A stretch of 64,000 nt of DNA, taken from the NCBI GenBank assembly GCA_023664265.1, contig JAMPFV010000001.1, positions 34,501 to 98,500 of the forward strand. The letters run 5' to 3'. Within the stretch, counting starts at the first letter, position 1. Each line of letters starts with the position of its first letter. Under the pieces are notes generated by a model. The model was not told where the DNA came from. It made no database searches and worked only from the letters and a program-made list of their open reading frames with translations. The stretch is from Roseburia sp. (GTDB taxonomy: Bacteria; Bacillota; Clostridia; Lachnospirales; Lachnospiraceae). A program made the translations under genes and the position numbers. Shown piece by piece: positions 42,404-51,096 of the stretch.

Positions 42404-42488
42404 GACGATACAAATGTATTGACAATACATTCATATCGACGATACAAGTGTATCGACAATACATTCGTATCGACGATACAATTATATC
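42404..42488. promoter_or_regulatory. Operator array: five tandem 17-bp palindromic units
   Basis: Units start at 42404, 42421, 42438, 42455 and 42472; consensus GACRATACA-N2-3-TATY, alternating GACGATACAAGTGTATC and GACAATACATTCGTATC forms, each with a GATACA/TGTATC-type inverted repeat. The exact spacing and position between a divergent hydrolase operon and a TetR gene mark it as a binding array for that regulator. Confidence 0.75.
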
Positions 42489-42522
42489 AGCGCTATGTAG
42501 AATGTCAACAGGAGGAACGGAA

Positions 42523-43056
42523 ATGAGACAAACGCCACAAAGTGTATCACCGATGAGCAATGAGGGACGCAACTCCTATGTTATTGCGCATATAATAGAG
42601 GCGTTTCTTGCACTGCTGGTAGAGAAAACGCCGGATGAGATTTCCATCAGCGAGCTGTGCAGTCAGGCCGGCGTGGGGAGAGCGTCCTTTTACCGCAATT
42701 TTGAGAGCAAGGAGGACATTTTAAAGGCGCATATCAATGCGATATTCCATGAATGGATTGACGAGTACGCCAAAAACAGCGGCGCCGCGTTGATCGAACA
42801 GATAAGATCAATCTTTGCGCATCTTGAAAAGCACATGGATTTCTATGGACTGTTAAATGAAAGAGGGTTTATTTATCTGCTGAAGGATGTTCTTATCGGC
42901 GTTTTTGGGCCAAAGCCGGAGCAGTCGAAAGCAGAGGCGTATGCGGCGGCGTTTGTCGCCTATAGCCTGTACGGCTGGATTGAGGTGTGGTTTCAGCGGG
43001 GAATGCAAGAGTCGGCGGAGGAGATGGCGGAGCTCTTTAGAAATCAGGGGTTGTAG
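42523..43056 (+). CDS. TetR-family transcriptional regulator
   Basis: Its 177 residues begin with a TetR helix-turn-helix (AFLALLVEKTPDEISISELC SQAGVGRASFYRNFESKEDI) and end in a helical effector domain (IRSIFAHLEKHMDFYGLLNE, AAAFVAYSLYGWIEVWFQRG). AGGAGG precedes the ATG at 42523; earlier in-frame starts lie inside the operator array. It probably represses itself and the divergent membrane peptide/hydrolase operon. Confidence 0.87.
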   Translation: MRQTPQSVSPMSNEGRNSYVIAHIIEAFLALLVEKTPDEISISELCSQAGVGRASFYRNFESKEDILKAHINAIFHEWIDEYAKNSGAALIEQIRSIFAHLEKHMDFYGLLNERGFIYLLKDVLIGVFGPKPEQSKAEAYAAAFVAYSLYGWIEVWFQRGMQESAEEMAELFRNQGL

Positions 43057-43082
43057 GGTGAAAAGTATGTGCGGAAATGGGG

Positions 43083-43700
43083 ATGAAAATGCGATTAAAA
43101 TGGATATTTTTTGACGTAGGCTCTACCTTAGTGGATGAAAGCGCCGCGTACCGGCATCGAATGGAAGAGATTGCCAAGGCGGCAGGCGTGTCTTACGAAA
43201 CGGTTTACAACAGGGCAATGGAATTTTATGCCAAGAACCAAAAGGGCGATTTGGAGGCCGCGAAGCTGTTGGGGGTGGCGCTTCCCAAGTGGCATACGGA
43301 GGATGAGGTCCTCTATTCGGATACGGAGGAATGCCTGAGAAGCGTAAGTCAGAGATACCGAATCGGCGTGATCGCGAACCAGTCTGCCGGAACCGCGGGA
43401 CGGCTGGAGCGGCATGGGATATTAAAATATATCGACCTTGTGGTTGCCTCGGCGGAGGAGGGCGTTGCAAAGCCGGATGCGAGAATATTTGAAATCGCGC
43501 TGGAGCGTGCGGGCTGTCAGGCGAGGGAGGCCTTCATGGTCGGCGACAGGGTTGACAATGACATCATACCCGCAAAGGCGCTGGGGATGCGGACGATTTG
43601 GGTCCGGCAGGGCTTCGGAAAGTATTGGAATATCACAAGCGACAGGGAGCGGGCGGAGTATGCGGTTGATTGTCTGGCGCAGGTGGCAAAGCGGGTGTGA
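43083..43700 (+). CDS. HAD-superfamily hydrolase
   Basis: A 205-residue HAD phosphatase: motif I IFFDVGSTLVDE (nucleophile Asp kept, second Asp replaced by Gly), motif II GVIANQSAG, the Lys in GVAKPDARIFEIALER and motif IV FMVGDRVDNDIIPAKALGM. It likely removes phosphate from a small metabolite; substrate unknown. The loss of the second Asp of DxD may lower or change activity. Start could be 43077, 43083 or 43089. Downstream is repeat copy R5. Confidence 0.8.
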   Translation: MKMRLKWIFFDVGSTLVDESAAYRHRMEEIAKAAGVSYETVYNRAMEFYAKNQKGDLEAAKLLGVALPKWHTEDEVLYSDTEECLRSVSQRYRIGVIANQSAGTAGRLERHGILKYIDLVVASAEEGVAKPDARIFEIALERAGCQAREAFMVGDRVDNDIIPAKALGMRTIWVRQGFGKYWNITSDRERAEYAVDCLAQVAKRV

Positions 43701-43715
43701 AGGAGAGAATTTTGT

Positions 43716-44396
43716 TCAAATATAAGGAAGCGCTGATGAAATCACCGCGAGCGGCGTCTCGAGCTGCGCAAACTCTGGCTTTCGCCCCGACGGCTGGGAA
43801 GTATTTTCCCGCAGATACCAGACGGCCTGTGCGGCGGTCATGCCAAGTCTGCGGGCCGTTTCCAGCTCATAGCTGCCGCCGTCCCCCACATACAAACACT
43901 CCTTGGCCCGTACGCCGAGCATTTTCGTGCAGCGGTGAAAAATCTCTGCCTCCGGCTTTTGAACGCCCTGCTCGTAAGAGAGACATGCGGCGTCAAAATA
44001 CGGGAACAAGGCGCTTTGGCGGATAACAGGGGCCTCCTCCGAGTAGCAGTTGCTGATAAGTCCGATAAGGTATCCGTGTTTCTTTAACTCGGAGAGCATC
44101 GGGAGGATTTCGGGATGCAGATGGCGGAAGCATTCCTCCTTTGCGGCGATGCGCTTTGCGACCATTTTCTGCAAAAGCGCATCTGAATAGCGGTCACATT
44201 TTCGGAGAATCATTTCCAGTGTCTCTTCCAGTGTCAGTGCGCCGACAGTCCGGTCGGATTCGGTCGGCTGCCAGAGCGCCAGAAATTCCTCCTCGGGGAT
44301 TCCCGCGTCCTGCGCCAGCTCCGCGCCAAAATATAAGGGCGATTGAAAATGGGTAATCAGGGTCTCAAACATATCGAAGATAACGGCACGTATCAT
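43716..44396 (-). CDS. HAD-superfamily hydrolase (HAD-IA type)
   Basis: This 226-residue phosphatase has motif I VIFDMFETLITH (DxF, second Asp not kept), motif II GLISNCYSEE, the Lys in GVQKPEAEIFHRCTKMLG and motif IV YVGDGGSYELETARRLGM. A YjjG-like nucleotidase or other small-molecule phosphatase is possible. Its last codons come from repeat R5. The gene is convergent with another HAD gene; the two are not close enough in sequence to look like a recent duplication. Confidence 0.8.
   Translation of the reverse strand: MIRAVIFDMFETLITHFQSPLYFGAELAQDAGIPEEEFLALWQPTESDRTVGALTLEETLEMILRKCDRYSDALLQKMVAKRIAAKEECFRHLHPEILPMLSELKKHGYLIGLISNCYSEEAPVIRQSALFPYFDAACLSYEQGVQKPEAEIFHRCTKMLGVRAKECLYVGDGGSYELETARRLGMTAAQAVWYLRENTSQPSGRKPEFAQLETPLAVISSALPYI
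43723..43748. repeat. Copy R5 (left end) of the interspersed palindromic repeat family
   Basis: TAAGGAAGCGCTGATGAAAT then CACCGC is identical to the first 26 bp of R4. On the minus strand it encodes the last residues (VISSALP) of the second HAD gene, so the insertion supplied a new C-terminus. Confidence 0.7.
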
Positions 44397-44506
44397 AGCT
44401 CCTCCTGTTCTGCGGGGCGGTGTAATCTATTGGTATTGTAATGCATCCTTGGGGATTTGTCCATGAAAAGAGAATCGGGATTGGAAAGCATAAAACAAAA
44501 AATCTG

Positions 44507-44535
44507 TTGACATTCCCAAAAGAGTCTGCTAACAT
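44507..44535 (+). promoter_or_regulatory. Promoter upstream of the amino acid ABC operon
   Basis: TTGACA (44507-44512) and TAACAT (44530-44535) with a 17-nt spacer. Start predicted near 44542, only 10 nt before a strong terminator hairpin. Confidence 0.6.
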
Positions 44536-44551
44536 AAGGTACAGAGCAAAG

Positions 44552-44583
44552 GCGCTTAGATGAAAATCTGAGCGCTTTTTTTG
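44552..44583 (+). terminator. Intrinsic terminator immediately after the promoter (attenuator-like)
   Basis: GCGCTTAGAT (44552-44561) and ATCTGAGCGC (44566-44575) form a ten-pair stem (one G-T pair) with a GAAA loop, followed by seven T. Together with the promoter it would produce an RNA of about 40 nt unless read through. No room for an aptamer. Confidence 0.75.
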
Positions 44584-44678
44584 TTCTTCCATAGGAAATT
44601 GCGGCAGCGTAAATTATTCAGGCAAAAAGCTTCTGCATGGAGATTAGGATAAAAGATTTTAAGTGCAAAGGAGAGCAG

Positions 44679-45404
44679 ATGATGATAAAGATGGAGCATG
44701 TAAACAAATATTTCGGAGAGCTGCATGTGCTCAAGGATGTGAATCTGGAGGTGCGGGAGGGGGAGAAGCTCGTTATCATTGGCCCCTCCGGCTCGGGCAA
44801 GTCCACGACGGTGCGCTGCATGAACTTTCTGGAGGAGCCGACAAGCGGGCAGGTGTTTATCGACGGACAGGAGCTGACGGCAAGGAACAGGACAAAGCTG
44901 GTGCGCGATACAACCTCCATGGTCTTTCAGCAGTTTAACCTGTATCCGCACATGACGGTTCTGCGCAACCTCACGCTGGCGCCGACCAAGCTGCACCATA
45001 AGAGCAGGAAGGAGGCGGAGGAGCTGGCTTACCGCTATCTGGATGTCGTCGGCCTTCGGGATAAGGCGCATGTCTATCCGACGACGCTCTCCGGCGGGCA
45101 GCAGCAGCGGATTGCGATTGCGCGGGCGCTGTGTGCGCAGACAAAAATCATTTTGTTTGACGAGCCGACAAGCGCGCTCGACCCTGAGACGATTCAGGAG
45201 GTGCTGGACGTAATGATCAAGCTCGCGAAGGAGAACATCACGATGGTGGTCGTCACCCATGAGATGGGGTTTGCGAGACAGGTCGCCGACAGGGTGGTCT
45301 TTATGGCGGACGGACAGATTATCGAGGAGGGAACGCCGGAGCATTTCTTCACCAATCCGAGCAACGAGCGCGTGAAGAGCTTCCTCGGGAAAATCATCCG
45401 TTAA
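44679..45404 (+). CDS. Polar amino acid ABC transporter, ATP-binding protein
   Basis: The 241-residue ATPase is close to GlnQ/His[21 protein letters not shown] (Walker A), [52 protein letters not shown] and [29 protein letters not shown] precedes the ATG at 44679. It is followed by the binding lipoprotein and two permeases, completing a PAAT-type importer. Which amino acid is carried cannot be told from sequence alone. Confidence 0.92.
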   Translation: MMIKMEHVNKYFGELHVLKDVNLEVREGEKLVIIGPSGSGKSTTVRCMNFLEEPTSGQVFIDGQELTARNRTKLVRDTTSMVFQQFNLYPHMTVLRNLTLAPTKLHHKSRKEAEELAYRYLDVVGLRDKAHVYPTTLSGGQQQRIAIARALCAQTKIILFDEPTSALDPETIQEVLDVMIKLAKENITMVVVTHEMGFARQVADRVVFMADGQIIEEGTPEHFFTNPSNERVKSFLGKIIR

Positions 45405-45468
45405 GAATATCGGTAGCTCGGGGCGGGACAACCGCACCTTGTTATAGAAAAAAAGAGGAGGAGTATTT

Positions 45469-46380
45469 ATGAAAAAGAGAATCTTATCACTGATTGCGGC
45501 AGCGGCGTTTTGCGTGACAATGCTGTCAGGCTGTGGGGACAGCGCAGAGACCTCAAATGCCTCGGCGGGAGACGCGGGGGCAGGAAATGTGACAGAGGTG
45601 TCAGGAGACGCGGCGCAGAATACGGAATTTTCCGCGGATGTGCAGGCGATTGTTGACCGCGGCGTACTGCGGGTCGGCGTGAAGAACGCGGTTATCGGCT
45701 TCGGCTTTCAGGATACCCTGACGGGCGAGTATTCCGGCTTGGAGATTTCCATTGCGGAGAAGATTGCGGAGTATCTCGGCGTTGACGTGGAGTACACGGC
45801 GGTGACGGCGGCAACCAGAACGGAGCTGTTGGATTCCGGCGATATCGACTGCGTGCTCGCCACCTTTACCATCACGGACGAGAGACGGGAGAGCTGGGAT
45901 TTCTCCACCCCGTATTTCACGGACCATGTAACGGTGCTTGTCGAGAATGCGAGCGGCATAACCTCTCTTGCGGACCTTGTCGGTAAGAAGGTCGGCGTAT
46001 CCTCCGGTTCAACCTCCGCGCGGTCTCTGGTGAGTGCGATGATTGAGAACGGTGTTATCGCGGGGGAGGGCTTTGATATCGAGACCTTTGACCCTGCGAC
46101 ATGGACGGACGGTGTTACTTTTCAGCAGTATGATGATTACCCGACGATTTCTACCGGCTTGAGCGCGGGGGAGGTCGATGCGTTCTGCGTGGACAAGTCC
46201 ATTCTTGCGATTTATCACACGGACTCCCGTTCCTATATCTCAGAGGAGTTTGCGCCGCAGGAGTACGGCGTGGCGACGACAAAGGGTTCCGGCTTCTCCG
46301 CGCTTGTGGACGATCTGGTGCAGGGCTGGCTGGCAGACGGAACGATTGCGGGCTTTATCACGGAAAATAATCTGAATTAA
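45469..46380 (+). CDS. Amino acid ABC transporter substrate-binding lipoprotein
   Basis: A 303-residue lipoprotein: signal peptide MKKRILSLIAAAAFCVTMLS with lipobox LSGC, an Ala/Gly/Ser-rich linker, then a type II periplasmic-binding fold (DRGVLRVGVKNAVIGFGFQD, EYSGLEISIAEKIAEYLGVD, WDFSTPYFTDHVTVLV, LVGKKVGVSSGSTS). The Asp and Arg that grip the amino acid backbone are suggested by TDERRESWDFS. AGAGGAGG precedes the ATG. Confidence 0.92.
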   Translation: MKKRILSLIAAAAFCVTMLSGCGDSAETSNASAGDAGAGNVTEVSGDAAQNTEFSADVQAIVDRGVLRVGVKNAVIGFGFQDTLTGEYSGLEISIAEKIAEYLGVDVEYTAVTAATRTELLDSGDIDCVLATFTITDERRESWDFSTPYFTDHVTVLVENASGITSLADLVGKKVGVSSGSTSARSLVSAMIENGVIAGEGFDIETFDPATWTDGVTFQQYDDYPTISTGLSAGEVDAFCVDKSILAIYHTDSRSYISEEFAPQEYGVATTKGSGFSALVDDLVQGWLADGTIAGFITENNLN

Positions 46381-46396
46381 TCAGAGGAGGGTGAGT

Positions 46397-47098
46397 ATGT
46401 CAGGTATCTTTTCACAGAATGCATGGTTAAAAGTCTGGACATATCGCGGAACCTTTGGCTTGGGACTGTGGACAACGATAAAGCTGTCCGTGGCCGGCGT
46501 ACTGCTGGCCATAGTCCTCGGCATTCTGTTCGGGTTGATGTCCACCAGCGGGAAACGGATATTGAGAGGCGTCAGCCGTGTATATGTGGAGCTGATACAG
46601 AACACGCCGCTGCTGCTTCAGATTTGTTTTCTCTATTATGCGCTGGCCTTCTCAGGGCACAGCATCGGCATCATACCGACAGGCATTATCGCCCTCGGCG
46701 TGTATCACGGCGCCTATGCGGCGGAGGTTATCCGCGCGGGAATCGAGGCGATTCCCAAGGGGCAGTTTGAGGCGGCGGCCTCTCAGGGCTTCGGCTATGT
46801 GGAGAAGATGTACTATATCATTCTCCCGCAGAGCATCAAGATTATTCTGCCGCCGATGGTCAATCAGGTCGTCAATCTCTTTAAGAATACCTCCTGCCTG
46901 TACATTATCGGCGGGTCGGATCTGATATCGCTGACCTACAGCTTTGTGACGGGGGTAAACACCGGCGGAGCTTACGCGCCCGCGTATATCGTCAGCGGTC
47001 TGCTGTTCTTTGTGATATGCTTCCCGCTGTCAAAGCTTGCGGGCACGTGGGAGGAGAATCTCAAAAAGCGGGAGAAACGGATGCTTCCGACTGTATAG
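46397..47098 (+). CDS. Amino acid ABC transporter permease (HisM/GlnP type)
   Basis: The 233-residue permease has about five membrane helices and the conserved EAA loop GIEAIPKGQFEAAASQGFGY, with VYVELIQNTPLLLQICFLYY upstream, as in polar amino acid importers. The ATG at 46397 follows GAGGAGGGTG. It pairs with the next gene as a heterodimeric permease. Confidence 0.9.
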   Translation: MSGIFSQNAWLKVWTYRGTFGLGLWTTIKLSVAGVLLAIVLGILFGLMSTSGKRILRGVSRVYVELIQNTPLLLQICFLYYALAFSGHSIGIIPTGIIALGVYHGAYAAEVIRAGIEAIPKGQFEAAASQGFGYVEKMYYIILPQSIKIILPPMVNQVVNLFKNTSCLYIIGGSDLISLTYSFVTGVNTGGAYAPAYIVSGLLFFVICFPLSKLAGTWEENLKKREKRMLPTV

Positions 47099-47134
47099 AG
47101 CTGCATAGAGGGCTCAGAAGGGGGGACTCGGGAA

Positions 47135-47881
47135 ATGGACACATTATCGGCGAGCTTGTCAATGCTGAAAAACGGTTCTATCTGGATATTTTTGTTGAAG
47201 GGTGTCGGATTTACGCTGATCATCTCCGCGATCGCGGTGCTGATTGGCATTCTATGGGGCTCCGTGCTGGCGCTGGTGCGCAATTACTGCAATCGTTCAT
47301 GGGCGAGAGTCTTCAAATGGCTTGCGACGGCCTATATCGAGGTGTTCCGCAATACGCCGCTGCTGCTGTGGATTTTCATCTGCCTTGTATTCTGCCCGTG
47401 TCCTGCGTTCTTCTCAAGGAAAATGCTGGGACTGACCTCCGTGGAGGCGAAGCTTCTGTTCAAGGCGGCGGTGGCGCTGATCCTGTTCGCGTCCTCCGTC
47501 ATTGCGGAAATCATACGCGGCGGGCTGAACGCGGTTGCCTTGGGGCAGTTTGAGGCGGGGCATTCACAGGGCTTCAACACGGTGCAGGTGATGGTTTACA
47601 TTGTGCTCCCACAGGCGCTGCGGAGCGTGGTGCCGACGCTGTTAAGTCAGGTGATCACCACGATCAAAGACTCCTCGTATCTTGCGAACGTCGCGACGAT
47701 CGAGCTGATGGCGAGGGTGAAGAAGGTTTTGAGCTCGGCCAATATCTATAACGGGACGGGAAACGTCAATGTGTCAGATGTGTTCGTGCTGTTTGGATGC
47801 GCGGCAGCCATTTATTTTGTCATCAACTTTGCGCTGTCCTGCGTCGTGCGCTCCATGCAGAAAAACAAAGCGGTGCGGTAA
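47135..47881 (+). CDS. Amino acid ABC transporter permease, second subunit
   Basis: It encodes 248 residues with about five helices; AYIEVFRNTPLLLWIFICLV and the EAA loop GLNAVALGQFEAGHSQGFNT mark the PAAT permease family. It lies 36 bp after the first permease. AGAAGGGGGG precedes the ATG. The importer operon may continue into the kinase-like gene 30 bp further on. Confidence 0.9.
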   Translation: MDTLSASLSMLKNGSIWIFLLKGVGFTLIISAIAVLIGILWGSVLALVRNYCNRSWARVFKWLATAYIEVFRNTPLLLWIFICLVFCPCPAFFSRKMLGLTSVEAKLLFKAAVALILFASSVIAEIIRGGLNAVALGQFEAGHSQGFNTVQVMVYIVLPQALRSVVPTLLSQVITTIKDSSYLANVATIELMARVKKVLSSANIYNGTGNVNVSDVFVLFGCAAAIYFVINFALSCVVRSMQKNKAVR

Positions 47882-47911
47882 CACATACGGACAGACAATA
47901 CGGAGGATTAT

Positions 47912-48505
47912 ATGGAGCAATATGTGATAACGATTTCCAGACAGTTCGGGAGCATGGGGCGGACCATCGCGGAGCGGCTCTCGAAGGAGCTGGGGATAGA
48001 GTATTTGGACAGGGACATTGTGGAGGCGACGGCGAAGCGCATGGGTGAGAGCGTCCGCGCAATCAGCGAGGCGGAGGAGAGCGCGGGGACGTTTTTCCTG
48101 CGCAGGAAGTATCCGTTCAGCATGGGGATATACAGCATATCGGACGAAATCTTTGCGGTACAGCGCAACATCATCAGAGATTACGCGGCGAAGCAGTCCT
48201 GCATTATTGTGGGGCGGTGCGCGGACAGCATTTTGCAGGATTACAGGAACCATCTCAGCGTGTACGTCTACGCACCCTATGAGGCGCGCTTTGAGAACTG
48301 TACGGGCGCGCTGATGATGGAGGCAAAGACCGCAAAGCGGATGCTCAGGGAGGTGGACGCGGCGCGCGAGAATTATCAGAGAAAGTATTGTCCGGAGGTG
48401 CGCTCCGTCTTTGACCACAAGGATCTTATGATAGACAGCAGCCGTTTTGGGATTGAAGGAAGCGCCGCGCTGCTGGCGGATATTGTGAGGAAGAGATGGA
48501 GCTGA
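47912..48505 (+). CDS. Cytidylate-kinase-like protein (Cytidylate_kin2 family)
   Basis: This 197-residue protein begins YVITISRQFGSMGRTIAERL SKELGIEYLDRDIVE, the pattern of the Cytidylate_kin2 family, with CIIVGRCADSILQ later. It is a relative of the C-terminal domain of the MATE fusion at 13851. Real CMP kinase activity is not proven for this family. It begins 30 bp after an amino acid permease and overlaps the next gene by 10 bp, so it is probably in the same operon. Its substrate is unknown. Confidence 0.8.
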   Translation: MEQYVITISRQFGSMGRTIAERLSKELGIEYLDRDIVEATAKRMGESVRAISEAEESAGTFFLRRKYPFSMGIYSISDEIFAVQRNIIRDYAAKQSCIIVGRCADSILQDYRNHLSVYVYAPYEARFENCTGALMMEAKTAKRMLREVDAARENYQRKYCPEVRSVFDHKDLMIDSSRFGIEGSAALLADIVRKRWS

Positions 48506-49764
48506 GGAAGAAAGCGCTTCCCCCGATAGGGATGCGCATCGCAAAGTCGGCGGCAGCCGTGTTTTTGTGCTATCTGGTGTCGTTCCTTCGGGGCAACAGC
48601 GGGATTGTATTCTACTCGCAGCTTGCGGCGCTCTGGTGCATTCAGCCGTATATTGCGGGCAGCAGGAAGAATGCGGGACAGCGCTTTATCGGGACGGTCA
48701 TCGGCGCGCTGTACGGGCTGATGTATCTGCTGGGCAGACAGTGGGCGCCCGCGCTGACGGACATGGGAAACGCGGTCTGCATTTCCGTGTTGGTCTTGGC
48801 GGTGCTCTACACGACCGTGCTGATAAAGAAGAAACAGGCCTCGTACTTTTCGTGCGTGGTGTTTTTGAGCATTGTGGTGAATCATGTGCGGGATGTGAAC
48901 CCCTACCTGTTTGTGTGGAACCGATTTCTGGATACCGTGATTGGAATCGCAATCGGCATCGGCGTCAATTCCTTTGCCCTGCCACGCAGAAAAAATAAGG
49001 ATATTCTGTTTCTGTCGGGACTGGACGACACGCTGCTGCACGAGGGCGGCAGCCTGAGCGATTACAGCAGGGTGGAGCTGAATCGGATGCTGGATGCGGG
49101 AATGCAGTTCAGCATCGCGACCATGCGCACGCCGGCATCTATCCATGAGTGCCTGCGCGACATCCGCCTGCGGCTTCCGGTAATCGCAATGGACGGGGCG
49201 GTGCTCTATGACGTGAAGGAGAATCGCTTCCTCAAGACCTATGTGATTTCGCAGGAGATGTCGTCGCGCGTGTACGCGTTTATCCGAGAGGCGGGCCTGA
49301 GCTGTTATGCCAACGTCATTGTGGATGATGTGCTGCTGATTTACTATGAGGAGCAGAGCGATTCTGTCAATTGCAGGATGCTCGCGGAGCTGCGCAGGTC
49401 CCCTTATCGGAATTATATCTGCAAGGAGCTGCCCAAGGAGGAGCGGGTTGTGTATTTTATGCTGCTCTATCCGAACGCGGTAATCGAGGACTTTTATAAA
49501 AAGCTCGAGGCGGAGGGCTTCACAAGAGAACTCAAGGTGCTGAAATATTGCTCCACGGAGTATGAGGGCTACTCTTATATCAAGATTTACAACAGAAATG
49601 CCGTCAAGGAAAATATGGTCGGCTATCTTGAGGCTCTGGCGGGAACCGAAAAGACCGTGACCTTTGGGAGTATTGCGGGAAAGTATGATTATACCATATG
49701 TGCGGGCGACAGTAACAGAGTCGTACATATTTTGAAGCGCTTATTTGAGCGCGTGGCTGTTTGA
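48496..49764 (+). CDS. Aromatic-acid-exporter-like membrane domain fused to a degenerate HAD domain
   Basis: Of 422 residues, about 1-160 form five or six membrane helices with the pattern of the ArAE/FUSC-like family (GMRIAKSAAAVFLCYLVSFL, GTVIGALYGLMYLLG, RFLDTVIGIAIGIGVN). Residues about 168-420 are a Cof-type HAD domain (SIATMRTP, PVIAMDGAVLYD). Motif I reads FLSGLDDTLL where active enzymes have SDLDGTLL: the nucleophile Asp is Gly, and motif IV (CAGDSNRVV) is also altered. The HAD part is thus probably non-catalytic and may sense a ligand. Overlaps the preceding gene by 10 bp. Confidence 0.8.
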   Translation: MELRKKALPPIGMRIAKSAAAVFLCYLVSFLRGNSGIVFYSQLAALWCIQPYIAGSRKNAGQRFIGTVIGALYGLMYLLGRQWAPALTDMGNAVCISVLVLAVLYTTVLIKKKQASYFSCVVFLSIVVNHVRDVNPYLFVWNRFLDTVIGIAIGIGVNSFALPRRKNKDILFLSGLDDTLLHEGGSLSDYSRVELNRMLDAGMQFSIATMRTPASIHECLRDIRLRLPVIAMDGAVLYDVKENRFLKTYVISQEMSSRVYAFIREAGLSCYANVIVDDVLLIYYEEQSDSVNCRMLAELRRSPYRNYICKELPKEERVVYFMLLYPNAVIEDFYKKLEAEGFTRELKVLKYCSTEYEGYSYIKIYNRNAVKENMVGYLEALAGTEKTVTFGSIAGKYDYTICAGDSNRVVHILKRLFERVAV

Positions 49765-49776
49765 GGAGGAGAGCTT

Positions 49777-51096
49777 ATGCGGGAATTGGAATTGTTGAAG
49801 CACACGGATGCGGTAAATGAGCTGCTTGCGCGTTACGGTGTCAAATTCGGGATTTATAAGGACAACACCTTTAAGGAGCAGTTGTTTCCGTTTGACGCCA
49901 TCCCGCGCATTATCGGGCAGCAGGAGTTTGTTTATCTGGAACGGGGGCTGAAGCAGCGGGTTGCCGCGCTGAACCTGTTCCTCAAGGATATTTACGGCAA
50001 AAAGCGGATTGTCAAGGATGGCGTGGTGCCCGAGGATTTTATCTTCGCGTCGAGCGGCTATATGGCGGAGTGCGAGGGAGTGCTGCCGGTCAAAGGGATC
50101 TATGCCCACATATCGGGGATTGATTTGGTGAAGGGGAAGGATGGCGTCTGGTATATTCTGGAGGATAACCTGCGCGTCCCGTCAGGGGCGTCCTACCCGA
50201 TGATAGCGCGGGAGCTTTGCAGGCGCAGCTCGCCGGAGACCTTCCATGACACAAGGCTGGAGGACAACCGCAATTACAGTGAGCTGCTGCGCAAGACCAT
50301 GGACTATGTGAATGTGGGCGGGCACACGGTCATCCTGACGCCGGGGCGGTACAATGCGGCATATTTTGAGCATTCCTATCTCGCGGAGAAGACCGGCGCG
50401 CATCTGGTAAACGGCTCAGAGCTTCTGGTGGAGGAGGACAAGCTCTTCTATGTGACGGCGGACAGGAAGAAGGAGCGTGTCGGGGCCGTGTACCGCAGGA
50501 TTTCCGACGAATATCTGGATCCCATGAACTTCAATCCGGAGTCCGTGATCGGTATTCCGCATATTTATGACGTGTTCCGCAAGGGCAATGTCGCGCTGAT
50601 CAACGCGCCCGGAAACGGGGTGGCGGACGACAAGGGAATCTATTACTTTGTGCCGAAGATGATAAAGTATTATCTGGGCGAGGATCCGGTGCTCTCCAAC
50701 GCGCCGACCTATCTGCCGTTCTATGAGGAGGACATGAAATATGTGCTGGAGCATTTTGACAGGCTGGTACTCAAGGACGTGGCGGAGGCGGGCGGCTACG
50801 GCGTGGTGTTCGGAAGCGCCATGACGAAGGCGCAGAAGGCTGATTTTATCGAGCTGCTCAAGCGCGAGCCGAGACGCTTTATCGCGCAGGAGGTCATTGA
50901 CTTTCAGGATTTGGATATTATGGAAAAGGGGCAGACGGTTCCGCGCAAGGCGGATCTTCGGGCCTTCGTGCTGACGGCGGAGGAGCCGATGGTGTGGAAG
51001 AGCGGCCTGACGCGGTTTTCGCGGAATCCCGATTCCTTTATCGTCAATTCATCACAGGGGGGAGGGTTTAAAGACACATGGGTATTATCTCAGTAG
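49777..51096 (+). CDS. Circularly permuted ATP-grasp type 2 ligase (DUF404/DUF407)
   Basis: A 439-residue protein of the permuted ATP-grasp family: VYLERGLKQRVAALNLFLKD, IASSGYM-like FASSGYMAECEGV, ILEDNLRVPSGASYPM, GRYNAAYFEHSYLAEKTGAH, ALINAPGNGVADDKGIYYFV and LKDVAEAGGYGVVFG. These enzymes are predicted to join an amine to a carboxylate with ATP and occur with alpha-E and transglutaminase-like proteins in a conserved but functionally unsolved operon. GAGGAGGAG precedes the ATG. The alpha-E gene overlaps its end by 19 bp. Confidence 0.9.
   Translation: MRELELLKHTDAVNELLARYGVKFGIYKDNTFKEQLFPFDAIPRIIGQQEFVYLERGLKQRVAALNLFLKDIYGKKRIVKDGVVPEDFIFASSGYMAECEGVLPVKGIYAHISGIDLVKGKDGVWYILEDNLRVPSGASYPMIARELCRRSSPETFHDTRLEDNRNYSELLRKTMDYVNVGGHTVILTPGRYNAAYFEHSYLAEKTGAHLVNGSELLVEEDKLFYVTADRKKERVGAVYRRISDEYLDPMNFNPESVIGIPHIYDVFRKGNVALINAPGNGVADDKGIYYFVPKMIKYYLGEDPVLSNAPTYLPFYEEDMKYVLEHFDRLVLKDVAEAGGYGVVFGSAMTKAQKADFIELLKREPRRFIAQEVIDFQDLDIMEKGQTVPRKADLRAFVLTAEEPMVWKSGLTRFSRNPDSFIVNSSQGGGFKDTWVLSQ

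Noticed and set aside
44536..44678. Riboswitch or T-box upstream of the amino acid importer
   Set aside because: Only about 10 nt separate the predicted start and the terminator, and no T-box or aptamer pattern is visible.
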